A DNA stretch of 63,887 bases from Prevotella sp. (GTDB lineage: Bacteria; Bacteroidota; Bacteroidia; Bacteroidales; Bacteroidaceae). Positions 40,671 to 52,047 of this stretch are shown here, in pieces (position 1 is the stretch's first letter; each line of letters opens with the position of its first letter). A model generated the notes under the pieces. It searched no databases. It had not been told where the DNA came from and worked only from the letters and a program-made list of their open reading frames with translations. Both the position numbers and the translations under genes were made by a program. The stretch covers positions 1-63,887 of the forward strand of contig JAFPTC010000142.1 in NCBI GenBank assembly GCA_017400455.1, written 5' to 3'.

Positions 40671-40678
40671 TAATTTTG
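40671..40678 (+). promoter_or_regulatory. Promoter -7 box (TAATTTTG) for the Lnb-family gene
   Basis: TAATTTTG ends 4 bp before the GTG at 40683, so the transcript should be leaderless or nearly so. Confidence 0.65.
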
Positions 40679-40682
40679 CATC

Positions 40683-41852
40683 GTGAAACGTTTTGAAAAC
40701 ATTTTTAGGACTCTTTGCCTGCTCATTTTCTGCACGGCAACGCCTCATTTGCATGCTCAGGAAGACTTGCGGTCAAACATGGACAGCGTGGAAGTAGGAT
40801 TACTGACATGCTCGCCGCATAACGAGGTTTACAGTTTGTACGGACACACGGCCCTGCATTGGCACGACCTGCGTACAGACGAACATTTCGTCTTCAACTA
40901 TGGAGTATTCGACTACAGAAAGCCTCACTTTGTGTGGCGCTTCATGATGGGACAGACCGACTACATGCTGGAATGTACCAGCAACCTGAATAGATGGTGC
41001 AACTACTACCGGAAATGGGGCAGCGAGGTGAAAGAACAGATACTGAACCTGACGCCTTCAGAGAAACGGCGACTGCAAGAAGCATTGGGCATAAACCTGA
41101 AAAGCCCGGTCTATCGCTACAACTTTTTCTACGACAACTGCTCCACCCGTCCTCGCAACATCATCGAGAAATGCCTGGAAGGCGAGGTGAAATACGAGCT
41201 GAACCAAGAGTTTTCAGAAGCCACATTCAGGCAGCTGATTCACCATTGCACCATCGACCATCCATGGGCTGCGTTTGGCAATGACCTGCTATTGGGGCTG
41301 AATGCCGACCGAAAGGCCACGCAACGCGAGCGCCAGTTCCTGCCCGCGTTGCTGAGCTGGGACTTCGACCATGCTACGGTAATCCGCAACGGCCAAGAGC
41401 AACCGCTGGTCTCGCACCGAGTCATCCACGTTCCTCTGGGCAATCAACCCATAGAAAAAGAGTTTCCGCTGTCGCCCCTCACGTGTACATTATTATTATT
41501 AATAGCAACTTTAGCCATTGGCATGCTCGAATGGCGTTCGAAACGCATCATGGTTTGGTGGGATGTGCTGTTGATGCTTGCCAGCGGCATAGCGGGATGC
41601 ATCCTGCTGCTCATGGTGTTCTCTGAGCATCCAGCCACCAGTCTGAATCTCCAGCTTCTCATACTGAATCCCGCAGCCCTGCTTTTCATCCCTTCTGTAG
41701 CAAGGAGAAAGAAAACCATCTGGTTCCGCATCATGGGAGTCCTTGCTGTTGTCTTCCTGATTGGCAGTTTCTGGCAAGATTATGCTGAAGGCATGGAAAT
41801 TGTGGCATTATGTTTGCTAATTAGAACATGGATACATAGAGATGACAAATAG
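40683..41852 (+). CDS. DUF4105/Lnb-type membrane protein (lipoprotein N-acyltransferase family)
   Basis: This 389-residue inner-membrane protein begins with a GTG at 40683 that encodes a signal sequence; no upstream ATG exists in frame. A periplasmic papain/NlpC-like domain (about 30-220) has the His motif YSLYGHTALHW and the Cys motif FFYDNCSTRPRN, both intact. About five C-terminal membrane helices follow (TCTLLLLIATLAIGML to IVALCLLIRTWI). DUF4105 proteins of Bacteroides have been linked to lipoprotein N-acylation (Lnb), because the phylum lacks canonical Lnt in many members. Assignment by family is good; activity here is inferred. The start of the next gene overlaps its stop by 11 bp. Confidence 0.82.
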   Translation: MKRFENIFRTLCLLIFCTATPHLHAQEDLRSNMDSVEVGLLTCSPHNEVYSLYGHTALHWHDLRTDEHFVFNYGVFDYRKPHFVWRFMMGQTDYMLECTSNLNRWCNYYRKWGSEVKEQILNLTPSEKRRLQEALGINLKSPVYRYNFFYDNCSTRPRNIIEKCLEGEVKYELNQEFSEATFRQLIHHCTIDHPWAAFGNDLLLGLNADRKATQRERQFLPALLSWDFDHATVIRNGQEQPLVSHRVIHVPLGNQPIEKEFPLSPLTCTLLLLIATLAIGMLEWRSKRIMVWWDVLLMLASGIAGCILLLMVFSEHPATSLNLQLLILNPAALLFIPSVARRKKTIWFRIMGVLAVVFLIGSFWQDYAEGMEIVALCLLIRTWIHRDDK

Positions 41853-43422
41853 ATACCTGTACATCACACTGCTGGCCATTCTTGGCTTCAACACCGATGC
41901 CCTCAGCCAGAGCACGCAGTCGAAGGGAACTCCTCGGCTGGTCATCAGCATCACCATAGACCAACTGCGTACTGACTATCTGGAAGCTTTCACACCGCTC
42001 TACTCCGAAGGAGGGTTCAAACGGTTGCTCAAGGATGGCATGGTTTTCAGCAATGTGTCCTATCCTTTCGCTCCCACTGACAGAGCTTCCGCCATAGCGG
42101 CCATCTCCACGGGTACTACTCCTTATTATAATAGTATAGTGGGCAACCGATGGCTCAACCGCGAAACACTGCGCCCCATGGGATGCGTCGACGACCCGAA
42201 GTTCACAGGCATGCTGACAGCCGAAACGGCTTCACCTTCAGGACTTTCCACTTCTACACTTGGAGATGAGCTTAAAGTGGCAACAGGCGGCAAGGCGCTC
42301 GTCTATGCCATTGCCCCCTATCGCGACGCCGCCGTGCTCTCAGCCGGCCATGCTGCCGATTGTGCTTTGTGGATAGACGATGTCTATGGCGACTGGTGCT
42401 CATCCATCTACTACCTCCAGAACGTTCCGTCATGGCTGAAGGCCTACAACGACCACTATTCGCCAGGACGGAAAATCAGCAACGCCACATGGGAGCCCGC
42501 CAACGACATTTCGGGAGCATACAATTTCTATCTGCAAACCGAGAACGAAAAGCCCTTCAAGCATAAGTTCTCCGGCTATCAACGGTTCAGCAACTACAAG
42601 CAAAGCGCGCTCGTCAATGCCGACGTCACCGGCATGGCCCTGCAATGCATTACCACCGCCGGCTTAGGTAGTGACAGAGTGACAGACCTGCTCTGTCTGA
42701 CTTATTACGCAGGCTCTTTCGCCCATCAAAGCATGACAGAAAGTCAGATGGAGCTGCAAGACACCTATGTGCGCCTGGACCAAGAACTGAACACCCTCAT
42801 TGAGAATACCACTCGCAACATCGGCGCCGAGAATGTGCTCTTCGTCATTACCAGCACTGGCTACAGCGAAATAGAACCAGCAGACTACAATCGTTTCCGC
42901 ATACCCACAGGCACCCTCTACATGAGCCGCACAGCCAACCTCATGAACATTTACTTAGGCGCCATCTGGGGACAAGAAAACTATGTGGAGACCATTTTCA
43001 GAAACCAGATATTCCTGAACCACAAGCTCTTGGAGACCAAGAAGATCAGCATTGGCGAAGCCACCGGCAGGGCTCAGGAAATCATTGCCATGATGTCGGG
43101 CGTGCGCAATGTGTACACATCGCTTCAGTTGCTCACCAGCCAAAGCCCACAACTGGAGAAAATCAGAAACGCCTTCAATCCGCAGCGCTGCGGCGACATC
43201 ATCATCGAGGCAGCACCAGGCTGGAAAGTGCTCAACGAGGACACACAGGAAAGCGAGATGGCCGTGGCGTCCTACACCCAGTTCCCCATCATCATCTTTG
43301 GTGCCGGCACACAGGCTGAGCACATCCAAACGCCCGTCACTACCGACCGTATTGCACCGACCATTGCCCGTTCAATACGCATCCGCGCCCCCAATGCATG
43401 TTCTTCTGAGCCATTATTTTAG
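41842..43422 (+). CDS. Alkaline-phosphatase-superfamily protein, probably catalytically degenerate
   Basis: This 526-residue exported protein resembles PafA-type phosphatases: LVISITIDQLRTDYLEAFTPLY (metal Asp 40), GGFKRLLKDGMVFSNVSYPF, a Thr at 79 in the nucleophile region (APTDRAS), GTTPYYNSIVGNRW, and RIAPTIARSIRIRAPNACS near the end. The usual metal-binding Asp-His pair, seen in active enzymes as a DHG-type motif, is replaced by STGYSE (339-342), and the GPGH after the nucleophile is absent. The late-His motif also seems lost (SYTQFPIIIFG). It may be a non-catalytic binding or regulatory protein. It is coupled to the Lnb-type gene by an 11-bp overlap and precedes secA. Confidence 0.75.
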   Translation: MTNRYLYITLLAILGFNTDALSQSTQSKGTPRLVISITIDQLRTDYLEAFTPLYSEGGFKRLLKDGMVFSNVSYPFAPTDRASAIAAISTGTTPYYNSIVGNRWLNRETLRPMGCVDDPKFTGMLTAETASPSGLSTSTLGDELKVATGGKALVYAIAPYRDAAVLSAGHAADCALWIDDVYGDWCSSIYYLQNVPSWLKAYNDHYSPGRKISNATWEPANDISGAYNFYLQTENEKPFKHKFSGYQRFSNYKQSALVNADVTGMALQCITTAGLGSDRVTDLLCLTYYAGSFAHQSMTESQMELQDTYVRLDQELNTLIENTTRNIGAENVLFVITSTGYSEIEPADYNRFRIPTGTLYMSRTANLMNIYLGAIWGQENYVETIFRNQIFLNHKLLETKKISIGEATGRAQEIIAMMSGVRNVYTSLQLLTSQSPQLEKIRNAFNPQRCGDIIIEAAPGWKVLNEDTQESEMAVASYTQFPIIIFGAGTQAEHIQTPVTTDRIAPTIARSIRIRAPNACSSEPLF

Positions 43423-43453
43423 CTTTTTTTGCTTTATTCAGCAAAAAAATGCT

Positions 43454-43461
43454 TACCTTTG
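43454..43461 (+). promoter_or_regulatory. Promoter -7 box (TACCTTTG) for secA
   Basis: TACCTTTG lies 67 bp before the secA ATG, with TTTTTTTG ending 22 bp upstream as a possible -33 element. Confidence 0.72.
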
Positions 43462-43528
43462 CACCCGCTAAAGGTTTTTAACAAACTTATCCATTCAAAA
43501 GAATAACAGATAAATACATAAAAAAGAG

Positions 43529-46909
<3,381 letters not shown>

Positions 46910-46921
46910 CGTTAGAGTATT

Positions 46922-47626
46922 ATGATTACAATCAGCAACCTAAAGAAATCCTTCGGCGAAACGGTGGCCTGCGACATTTCGCAGCTCACCGTTGCCGATG
47001 GTGAACTGCTGGGCCTGGTAGGCAACAACGGCGCCGGCAAGACCACCCTCTTCCGCATGTTGCTCGACCTGCTGAAGCCCGATCAGGGCCAGGTACACAT
47101 CGACGACATCGACCCCTCGCAGTCGGAAGACTGGAAGGCAACCACTGCCGCCTATATCGACGAGAGCTTCCTCATCGACTATCTCACGCCCGAAGAATAC
47201 TTCGCCTTCCTGGCCAAGATTTCGTCCATGCCGCAGGAGGTGATGGACGAGCGTCTCAGCCAGTTCGAGCACTTTGCCGGCGGCGAGGTGCTGGGCCAGA
47301 AGAAGCTCATTCGCAACCTCTCGGCCGGCAACAAGCAGAAGGTGGGCATCATGTCCGTCCTGCTGCGCCAGCCCAAGCTGGTCATCCTCGACGAGCCCTT
47401 CAACTTCCTCGATCCCACCAGCCAGAACATTCTGAAGCACATGCTCACCGACTATCGCCAGCAAACGGGCAGCACCATCCTGCTCAGCAGCCACAACCTG
47501 CAGCACACCATCGACATTTCCACGCGCATCGTCCTCCTGGAGAAAGGCCATATCCTGCGCGACCTGGAAAATGCCGGCGAGGAGGCCCGCCAGGAGCTGA
47601 ACAATTATTTCGAGGAGCAAGCCTGA
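46922..47626 (+). CDS. ABC transporter ATP-binding protein
   Basis: This 234-residue cytoplasmic ATPase has Walker A GNNGAGKTT (about 36-44), a Q-loop region, signature NLSAGNKQKVG (in place of LSGGQ), Walker B LVILDEPFNFLDP, and the switch His in SSHNLQH. It starts 12 bp after secA with no permease next to it; a terminator follows at once. A DUF5687 membrane protein of the size and type that Bacteroidetes place beside such ATPases lies at 52.3-53.8 kb on the other strand. Export or membrane-remodelling function is likely; the substrate is unknown. Confidence 0.9.
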   Translation: MITISNLKKSFGETVACDISQLTVADGELLGLVGNNGAGKTTLFRMLLDLLKPDQGQVHIDDIDPSQSEDWKATTAAYIDESFLIDYLTPEEYFAFLAKISSMPQEVMDERLSQFEHFAGGEVLGQKKLIRNLSAGNKQKVGIMSVLLRQPKLVILDEPFNFLDPTSQNILKHMLTDYRQQTGSTILLSSHNLQHTIDISTRIVLLEKGHILRDLENAGEEARQELNNYFEEQA

Positions 47627-47667
47627 TCTCAGGACAGAAAAACCTGCATTTTCCCTTCATTCATAAA

Positions 47668-47710
47668 CTCGGCACATCCAGCCATTTTTCTGGGGTGCCG
47701 AGTTTTTTTT
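47668..47710 (+). terminator. Terminator after the ABC ATPase gene
   Basis: Stem CTCGGCAC/GTGCCGAG (47668-47675 with 47695-47702), with an inner CCAG/CTGG pair, is followed by eight T residues. The right arm GCCGAG and T-tract are the start of the 21-bp repeats of cluster E. Confidence 0.88.
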
Positions 47711-47816
47711 CTGCGGGGCCGAGATTTTTTTCTGGGAGGCCGAGATTTTTTTCTGGGGAGGCTCCGCGTGAAAAAATCTCACGTGAGATTTTTTCAAGAG
47801 TCGGCCTCCCATGATT
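47697..47816. repeat. CACGTG palindromic repeat site E with 21-bp tandem repeats
   Basis: GCCGAG followed by TTTTTTT and CTG recurs at 47697, 47718 and 47739 (period 21 bp). A final GGGGAGGCTCCGCGTGAAAAAAT then leads to core CTCACGTGAG at 47778-47787. The right side is ATTTTTTCAAGAGTCGGCCTCCC. The array lies in the 368-bp gap between the ABC ATPase and HU genes; the rest of that gap holds only the terminator and the HU promoter. Confidence 0.9.
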
Positions 47817-47940
47817 CTTTTCCGTTTTCGCAGGCTCACAAAAGCCCTCATTTTGGCCATTCAGAGGCTGATTATGACAGCAAAAAAAGGATTTTTTGAA
47901 AAAAGAACTAAAAATATTTTCATATCCCACTGAAAATGAG

Positions 47941-47948
47941 TATCTTTG
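47941..47948 (+). promoter_or_regulatory. Promoter -7 box (TATCTTTG) for the HU gene
   Basis: TATCTTTG lies 46 bp before the ATG at 47995, after an AT-rich tract. It likely drives HU, the small basic peptide and possibly rng. Confidence 0.75.
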
Positions 47949-47994
47949 CAGTCCGTTAGAAAAAACATACTCATATTAACAAGGAAATACAGCA

Positions 47995-48279
47995 ATGACA
48001 AAGGCAGAAATAGTAAATTCTATCGCAGCAAAAACAGGCGTAGCAAAGCCTGATGTTGCTGCCACTGTAGAGGCTTTCATGGACGAGATCAGAACCAGCC
48101 TGGCAGCGAACAAGGAGAACGTTTACCTTCGCGGCTTTGGCAGCTTCATCGTGAAGCATCGCGCCAAGAAGACAGCCCGCAACATATCAAAGAACACCAC
48201 ACTGGTCATCGAGGCCCACGACCTGCCGGCCTTTAAGCCCTGCAAGAGCTTCATCGAGAAGATGGGCGAAAGCAAATAA
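47995..48279 (+). CDS. HU/IHF family DNA-binding protein
   Basis: This 94-residue nucleoid protein bends and packages DNA. The HU signature is complete: MTKAEIVNSIAAKTGV, a dimer helix VEAFMDEIRTSLAANKENVYLRGFGSFIVKHRAKKTARN, and the arm/second part NTTLVIEAHDLPAFKPCKSF with the HU-type xxPAFKP. The length is standard. The TATCTTTG box lies 46 bp upstream. The small basic gene (48332) and rng follow. HU binds bent or palindromic DNA without strong sequence preference, so it could act at the nearby repeats, but that is conjecture. Confidence 0.95.
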   Translation: MTKAEIVNSIAAKTGVAKPDVAATVEAFMDEIRTSLAANKENVYLRGFGSFIVKHRAKKTARNISKNTTLVIEAHDLPAFKPCKSFIEKMGESK

Positions 48280-48331
48280 AGACGCTGATAGCGACATTAT
48301 TCACACACATTAATATTTTAACAAAACCACT

Positions 48332-48421
48332 ATGCCAAACGGAAAGAAGAAGAAGGGCCACAAGATGGCTACGCACAAGCGCAAGAAGCGCCTGCGCAAG
48401 AACCGCCACAAGAGCAAGTAA
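48332..48421 (+). CDS. 29-residue very basic peptide, probable ribosome-associated protein
   Basis: MPNGKKKKGHKMATHKRKKR plus LRKNRHKSK reads as one 29-codon frame, with about half of the residues Lys or Arg and several His. It sits 52 bp after the HU stop and 133 bp before rng. Small proteins of this kind between HU and rng are frequent in Bacteroidetes, and the KRKKR-LRKNRHK pattern is like the C-terminus of AURKAIP1/COX24 (mS38-like) proteins, which bind the small ribosomal subunit. Ribosomal placement is an inference from composition and similarity; no other function is evident. It is easy to miss because of its length. Confidence 0.7.
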   Translation: MPNGKKKKGHKMATHKRKKRLRKNRHKSK

Positions 48422-48450
48422 AACGCCACAAGCGGTTAAAAAATCATGAA

Positions 48451-48506
48451 TGAAAGGAGCCCAATCCCGTCTGTAAACCACTGAAGGCGGGCAAGCTCCT
48501 TTTTCA
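48451..48506 (+). terminator. Imperfect hairpin ending in T-run, upstream of rng
   Basis: TGAAAGGAGC pairs with GCTCCTTTTTCA, with an inner pair CCCGTC/GGCGGG, and the right arm includes five T residues. It sits between the 29-residue peptide gene and rng. It may end the HU-peptide transcript or act as an attenuator in the rng leader, in line with the known autoregulation of RNase E/G leaders in other bacteria; no alternative fold was worked out. Confidence 0.55.
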
Positions 48507-48554
48507 TTGGTACACATTTTCACTCACTAAGTTTTAAAGTACAAGACAGAGAAC

Positions 48555-50123
48555 ATGACAAGCGAAGTTATCATTGATGTCCAGCCTAAGGAGATTTCCA
48601 TCGCCCTGCTCGAAGACAAGAGCCTGGTGGAATATCAGAACGAGCCTCGCGAGGCCTCGTTTGCCGTGGGCAACATCTATCTGGGACGGGTGAGAAAGCT
48701 CATGCCCGGACTGAACGCTTGCTTTGTCGATGTGGGGAGCGAGAAAGACGCCTTCCTGCACTATCTTGACCTGGGACTTACATTCAGCTCTTACGAAAAA
48801 TACCTCAAGCAGGTAACCAGCGACCGCAAGAAGCTCTACCCCATCCAGAAAGCATCCCACCAGCCCGATCTTCCCAAGGACGGCAGCATTCAGAACTACT
48901 TGAAGCCCGGACAGGAAATCATGGTGCAGGTGGTGAAAGAACCCATCAACACCAAAGGCCCCCGAGTGACCTGCGACCTCAGCTTTGCCGGCCGCTACAT
49001 GGTGCTCATACCCTTTGGTGACAAAGTGTCAGTAAGCACCAAAATCAAGAAAGGCGAAGAACGCAGCCGCCTGAAGCAGCTGGTGCAGAGCATGAAGCCC
49101 AAGAACTTTGGCGTCATCGTTCGCACCGTGGCCGAGGGCAAGCGGGCTGCCGAGCTTGACCAGGAACTGAAGGCACTGCTGAGCCGATGGGAGGATGCCA
49201 TCACCCGCGTACAGAAGTCAACGGAGGCTCCACGCCTCGTCCACGAGGAAGAGACACGTGCCGTGGCCCTGCTGCGCGACCTTTTCAACCCCACTTACGA
49301 CGGAATTTTTGTGAACGATGCCGACATCTTCAAGCAAATTCACGACTATGTCAGCAACATCGCGCCCGAGAAGGCAGAGATAGTCAAGCTCTACAACGGC
49401 AACGTTCCCATCTTCGACAACTTCGGCGTCACCAAACAGCTCAAGTCGGGCTTCGGACGCACCGTCAACTACAAGCGGGGGGCCTACCTCATCATCGAGC
49501 ACACCGAAGCCATGCACGTGGTAGACGTCAACAGCGGAACGCGAATCAAGAAAGAAAACGGACAGGAAGCCAACGCCCTGGAAACCAACCTCGGCGCTGC
49601 TGACGAGCTGGCACGCCAGCTACGACTGCGCGACATGGGCGGTATCATCGTCGTTGACTTTATCGACATGAACCTGGCCGAGGACCGGCAGATGCTCTAT
49701 GAGCGCATGTGCGAGAACATGAAGAAAGACCGTGCGCGCCACAACATCCTGCCCCTGAGCAAGTTCGGACTGATGCAGATTACCCGACAGCGCGTGCGTC
49801 CGGCTATGGACGTAGCCGTGGAGGAGAGTTGCCCCACGTGCCACGGCACGGGCAAGATAAAGTCGAGCATCCTGTTTACCGACCAACTGGAGAGCAAGAT
49901 TGACCGCCTGGTGAACAAGATAGGCATTCGCCGCTTCACGCTCCATGTCCATCCCTACGTGGCTGCCTTCATCAATCAGGGCGTTTTCTCACTGAAGCGC
50001 CGCTGGCAGTTCAAATACGGCATGGGCATCAAGATCATTCCCAGTCAGAAACTGGCTTTTCTGCAATATGAATTCTACGACCAGAAACGCCAGTTCATCG
50101 ACATGCAAGAAGAAACTGATTAA
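48555..50123 (+). CDS. rng: Ribonuclease G/E family endoribonuclease
   Basis: This 522-residue single-strand RNA endonuclease acts in rRNA 5' maturation and mRNA decay. It has an N-terminal S1-like domain (about 35-125, VGNIYLGRVRKLMPGLNACFVDVG), the RNase-H-like part and 5'-sensor, and the catalytic Asp-containing region LRLRDMGGIIVVDFIDM. The zinc-link motif is SCPTCHGTGKI with two Cys. The length matches RNase G, lacking the long C-terminal scaffold of RNase E. It follows the peptide gene, and its stop overlaps the convergent EamA gene by 4 bp. Confidence 0.95.
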   Translation: MTSEVIIDVQPKEISIALLEDKSLVEYQNEPREASFAVGNIYLGRVRKLMPGLNACFVDVGSEKDAFLHYLDLGLTFSSYEKYLKQVTSDRKKLYPIQKASHQPDLPKDGSIQNYLKPGQEIMVQVVKEPINTKGPRVTCDLSFAGRYMVLIPFGDKVSVSTKIKKGEERSRLKQLVQSMKPKNFGVIVRTVAEGKRAAELDQELKALLSRWEDAITRVQKSTEAPRLVHEEETRAVALLRDLFNPTYDGIFVNDADIFKQIHDYVSNIAPEKAEIVKLYNGNVPIFDNFGVTKQLKSGFGRTVNYKRGAYLIIEHTEAMHVVDVNSGTRIKKENGQEANALETNLGAADELARQLRLRDMGGIIVVDFIDMNLAEDRQMLYERMCENMKKDRARHNILPLSKFGLMQITRQRVRPAMDVAVEESCPTCHGTGKIKSSILFTDQLESKIDRLVNKIGIRRFTLHVHPYVAAFINQGVFSLKRRWQFKYGMGIKIIPSQKLAFLQYEFYDQKRQFIDMQEETD

Positions 50124-51034
50124 CTGCCTATATACAGGCAAATCATTCCCAACAACACCAGCGCCAAGTCTACAGCCTTGGCGCTGAGGTTTTTTTCATG
50201 GAAGAACAAAGCACCGCAGGCAAAGCTCACCACCACGGAGCCGCGACGGACCATCGACACAATGCTGATCATGGCCGTGGGCAGCGAAAGGGAATAGAAA
50301 TAAAGGAAGTCGGCGGCCGAGAGGAACACGCTGATGCCCACAATGGCCCAGTCCCAGCGGAAAGGCGTGGTGTGCTTGCGCTTGGGCCACCATAGCAGCA
50401 TGAGCATGGCCAGCATCATCACGCTCTGGTAGATGTTGTACCACGACTGCACCATCATCCGGTCGAGCCCCACCCCGCCCTCGCTCACGGGTGCCATCAG
50501 GTACTTGTCGTAGAGCCCGCTCACGGCGCCCAGCAAGGCGGCGCCCACAATCATGTAGATCCAGTGGTCGTGCTTGAAGTCGATGCCCTCTTTCTTGCCG
50601 CTGCGACTCAGCATCAGGAAGGAAGCCACTGCCAGCAGCACGCCTGCCCACTGCCACAGGTTCAGGCGCTCGCCAAAGAACAGCAAGGCACCCACCAGCA
50701 CCATCACCGGCCGCGTGGCGTTGATGGGGCCCACGATGGTCAGCGGCAAGTGCTTCATGCCGAAATAGCCCAGCACCCAGCTCGACAGGACAATGAGCGA
50801 CTTCAGCAAAATGTACTGATGGTCGTGCCACGAGCCACTGGCAACGTGGAAAATGGTGCCATCAAGGGCAGTGTCCGAGGCGCTGAGCACAATGCATGGC
50901 AGGAAAATAATGGATGAGAAAACTGTGTTAAGGAACAGCACCGGCAACACGGCGTTATCCTTGAGCGACTTCTTTTTCAGTGAATCGTAAACCCCCAGAA
51001 AGGCGGCCGAGAGGAATGCAAGAATCAACCACAT
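50120..51034 (-). CDS. EamA/DMT family transporter
   Basis: This 304-residue inner-membrane permease has about ten hydrophobic helices in two EamA repeats: first WLILAFLSAAFLGVYDSLKKK and VGPINATRPVMVLVGALLFFGERLNLWQWAGVLL, second WIYMIVGAALLGAVSGLYDKYL and SIVSMVRRGSVVVSFACGALFFHEKNLSAKAVDL. The FxER-like signature is present in both. The family exports or imports metabolites; the substrate is not predictable. It lies 24 bp after truA on the same strand, so the two probably form an operon. It converges with rng. Confidence 0.9.
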   Translation of the reverse strand: MWLILAFLSAAFLGVYDSLKKKSLKDNAVLPVLFLNTVFSSIIFLPCIVLSASDTALDGTIFHVASGSWHDHQYILLKSLIVLSSWVLGYFGMKHLPLTIVGPINATRPVMVLVGALLFFGERLNLWQWAGVLLAVASFLMLSRSGKKEGIDFKHDHWIYMIVGAALLGAVSGLYDKYLMAPVSEGGVGLDRMMVQSWYNIYQSVMMLAMLMLLWWPKRKHTTPFRWDWAIVGISVFLSAADFLYFYSLSLPTAMISIVSMVRRGSVVVSFACGALFFHEKNLSAKAVDLALVLLGMICLYIGS

Positions 51035-51058
51035 CTTAATGACCTATCTTCTATCGTC

Positions 51059-51787
51059 TTAATACTCTATCTTCTCCAAGAACAGCGCATGGGCAGGCAT
51101 CGACTCGCCAGCCTCGGTCCGGCGTTTCCCTTCCACCACTCGGCGGAAATCGTCGAGCGACAGCCGGCCGCGTCCCACCTCGACGAGTGTGCCCACCACC
51201 GCCCGCACCATGTTGCGCAGGAAGCGGTTGGCCGTGATGACGAACACCCATCGGCCCGTTCCCAACGAACGCCACTCGGCCTGGGTGATATGGCACAGGG
51301 TGGTCTTCACATCGGCATGGCTCTTGCAGAAGGCACCGAAGTCATCGTAGCTCAACAGCATACGGGCCGCCTGGTTCATCAGCTCAAAGTCTAACGGATA
51401 ATGCAGCTCACAAGAGTAATGGCGCAAGAAGGGGTCTTTCACCGTGTGAAGGAAATAGTGATATGTGCGGGCCGTAGCCGAGAAACGGGCATGCAAATCG
51501 TCGGCCACGGGCTGAATGTCCTGAATGGCAATGTCCTGGGGCAGCAGCTTGTTCAGCTTATAGGCCAGCTGATGGCAGTCGAGCGACTGCTCCACATCGA
51601 AATGGGCCACCATCATTCTGGCATGCACACCGGCATCGGTGCGTCCGGCTCCGGTGACCGTCACCTCCTGCCGCAACAACAGGCTGAGGCAACGCTGCAG
51701 CTCGCCCTGCACCGAAATGCCATTGGGCTGCACCTGCCAGCCATGGAAACGTGTACCGTCGTAGTTCAGAGTTACAAAATAACGCAT
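51059..51787 (-). CDS. truA: tRNA pseudouridine(38-40) synthase TruA
   Basis: TruA modifies positions 38-40 in the anticodon stem-loop. The 242-residue protein has the N-terminal VTLNYDGTRFHGWQVQPNG and the catalytic GRTDAGVHARM (Asp 51). Later it has FRNMVRAVVGTLVEVGRGR and the C-terminal AHALFLEKIEY. It lies directly beside the four-tRNA cluster and is read away from it, suggesting only a shared intergenic spacer. No clear TAnnTTTG box was found upstream. Confidence 0.96.
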   Translation of the reverse strand: MRYFVTLNYDGTRFHGWQVQPNGISVQGELQRCLSLLLRQEVTVTGAGRTDAGVHARMMVAHFDVEQSLDCHQLAYKLNKLLPQDIAIQDIQPVADDLHARFSATARTYHYFLHTVKDPFLRHYSCELHYPLDFELMNQAARMLLSYDDFGAFCKSHADVKTTLCHITQAEWRSLGTGRWVFVITANRFLRNMVRAVVGTLVEVGRGRLSLDDFRRVVEGKRRTEAGESMPAHALFLEKIEY

Positions 51788-51832
51788 ATCACTCTCATTA
51801 CTTTGTCTTGGAATTTATTTGCGCAAAAAAAG

Positions 51833-51905
51833 AGCGGAATACGGGACTCGAACCCGCGACCCTCGGCTTGGGAAGCCAATGCTCTACCAACTGAGCTAAT
51901 TCCGC
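51833..51905 (-). tRNA. tRNA-Gly (anticodon CCC)
   Basis: Acceptor GCGGAAT/ATTCCGC; D arm GCTCAGTTGGTAGAGC. The anticodon stem TTGGC/GCCGA (one G-T pair) holds loop TTCCCAA with anticodon CCC (reading GGG). The T arm is CGCGGGTTCGAGTCCCGT. The discriminator is T, which suits Gly. It is the last of four tRNAs on this strand, but a terminator at 51913-51942 separates it from the other three. Confidence 0.93.
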
Positions 51906-51912
51906 CTGGCCT

Positions 51913-51942
51913 CAAAAACAAAAAGGGATTGAACATCCCTTT
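51913..51942 (-). terminator. Terminator between tRNA-Thr and tRNA-Gly
   Basis: On the minus strand AAAGGGAT/ATCCCTTT (51935-51942 with 51922-51929, loop GTTCA) is followed by TTGTTTTTG. It would stop the Lys-Lys-Thr transcript, leaving tRNA-Gly to read-through or to a promoter I could not find. Confidence 0.75.
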
Positions 51943-51954
51943 ACTAACTTGTTG

Positions 51955-52027
<73 letters not shown>

Positions 52028-52047
52028 TTACTACCTTTCTCTATTAG

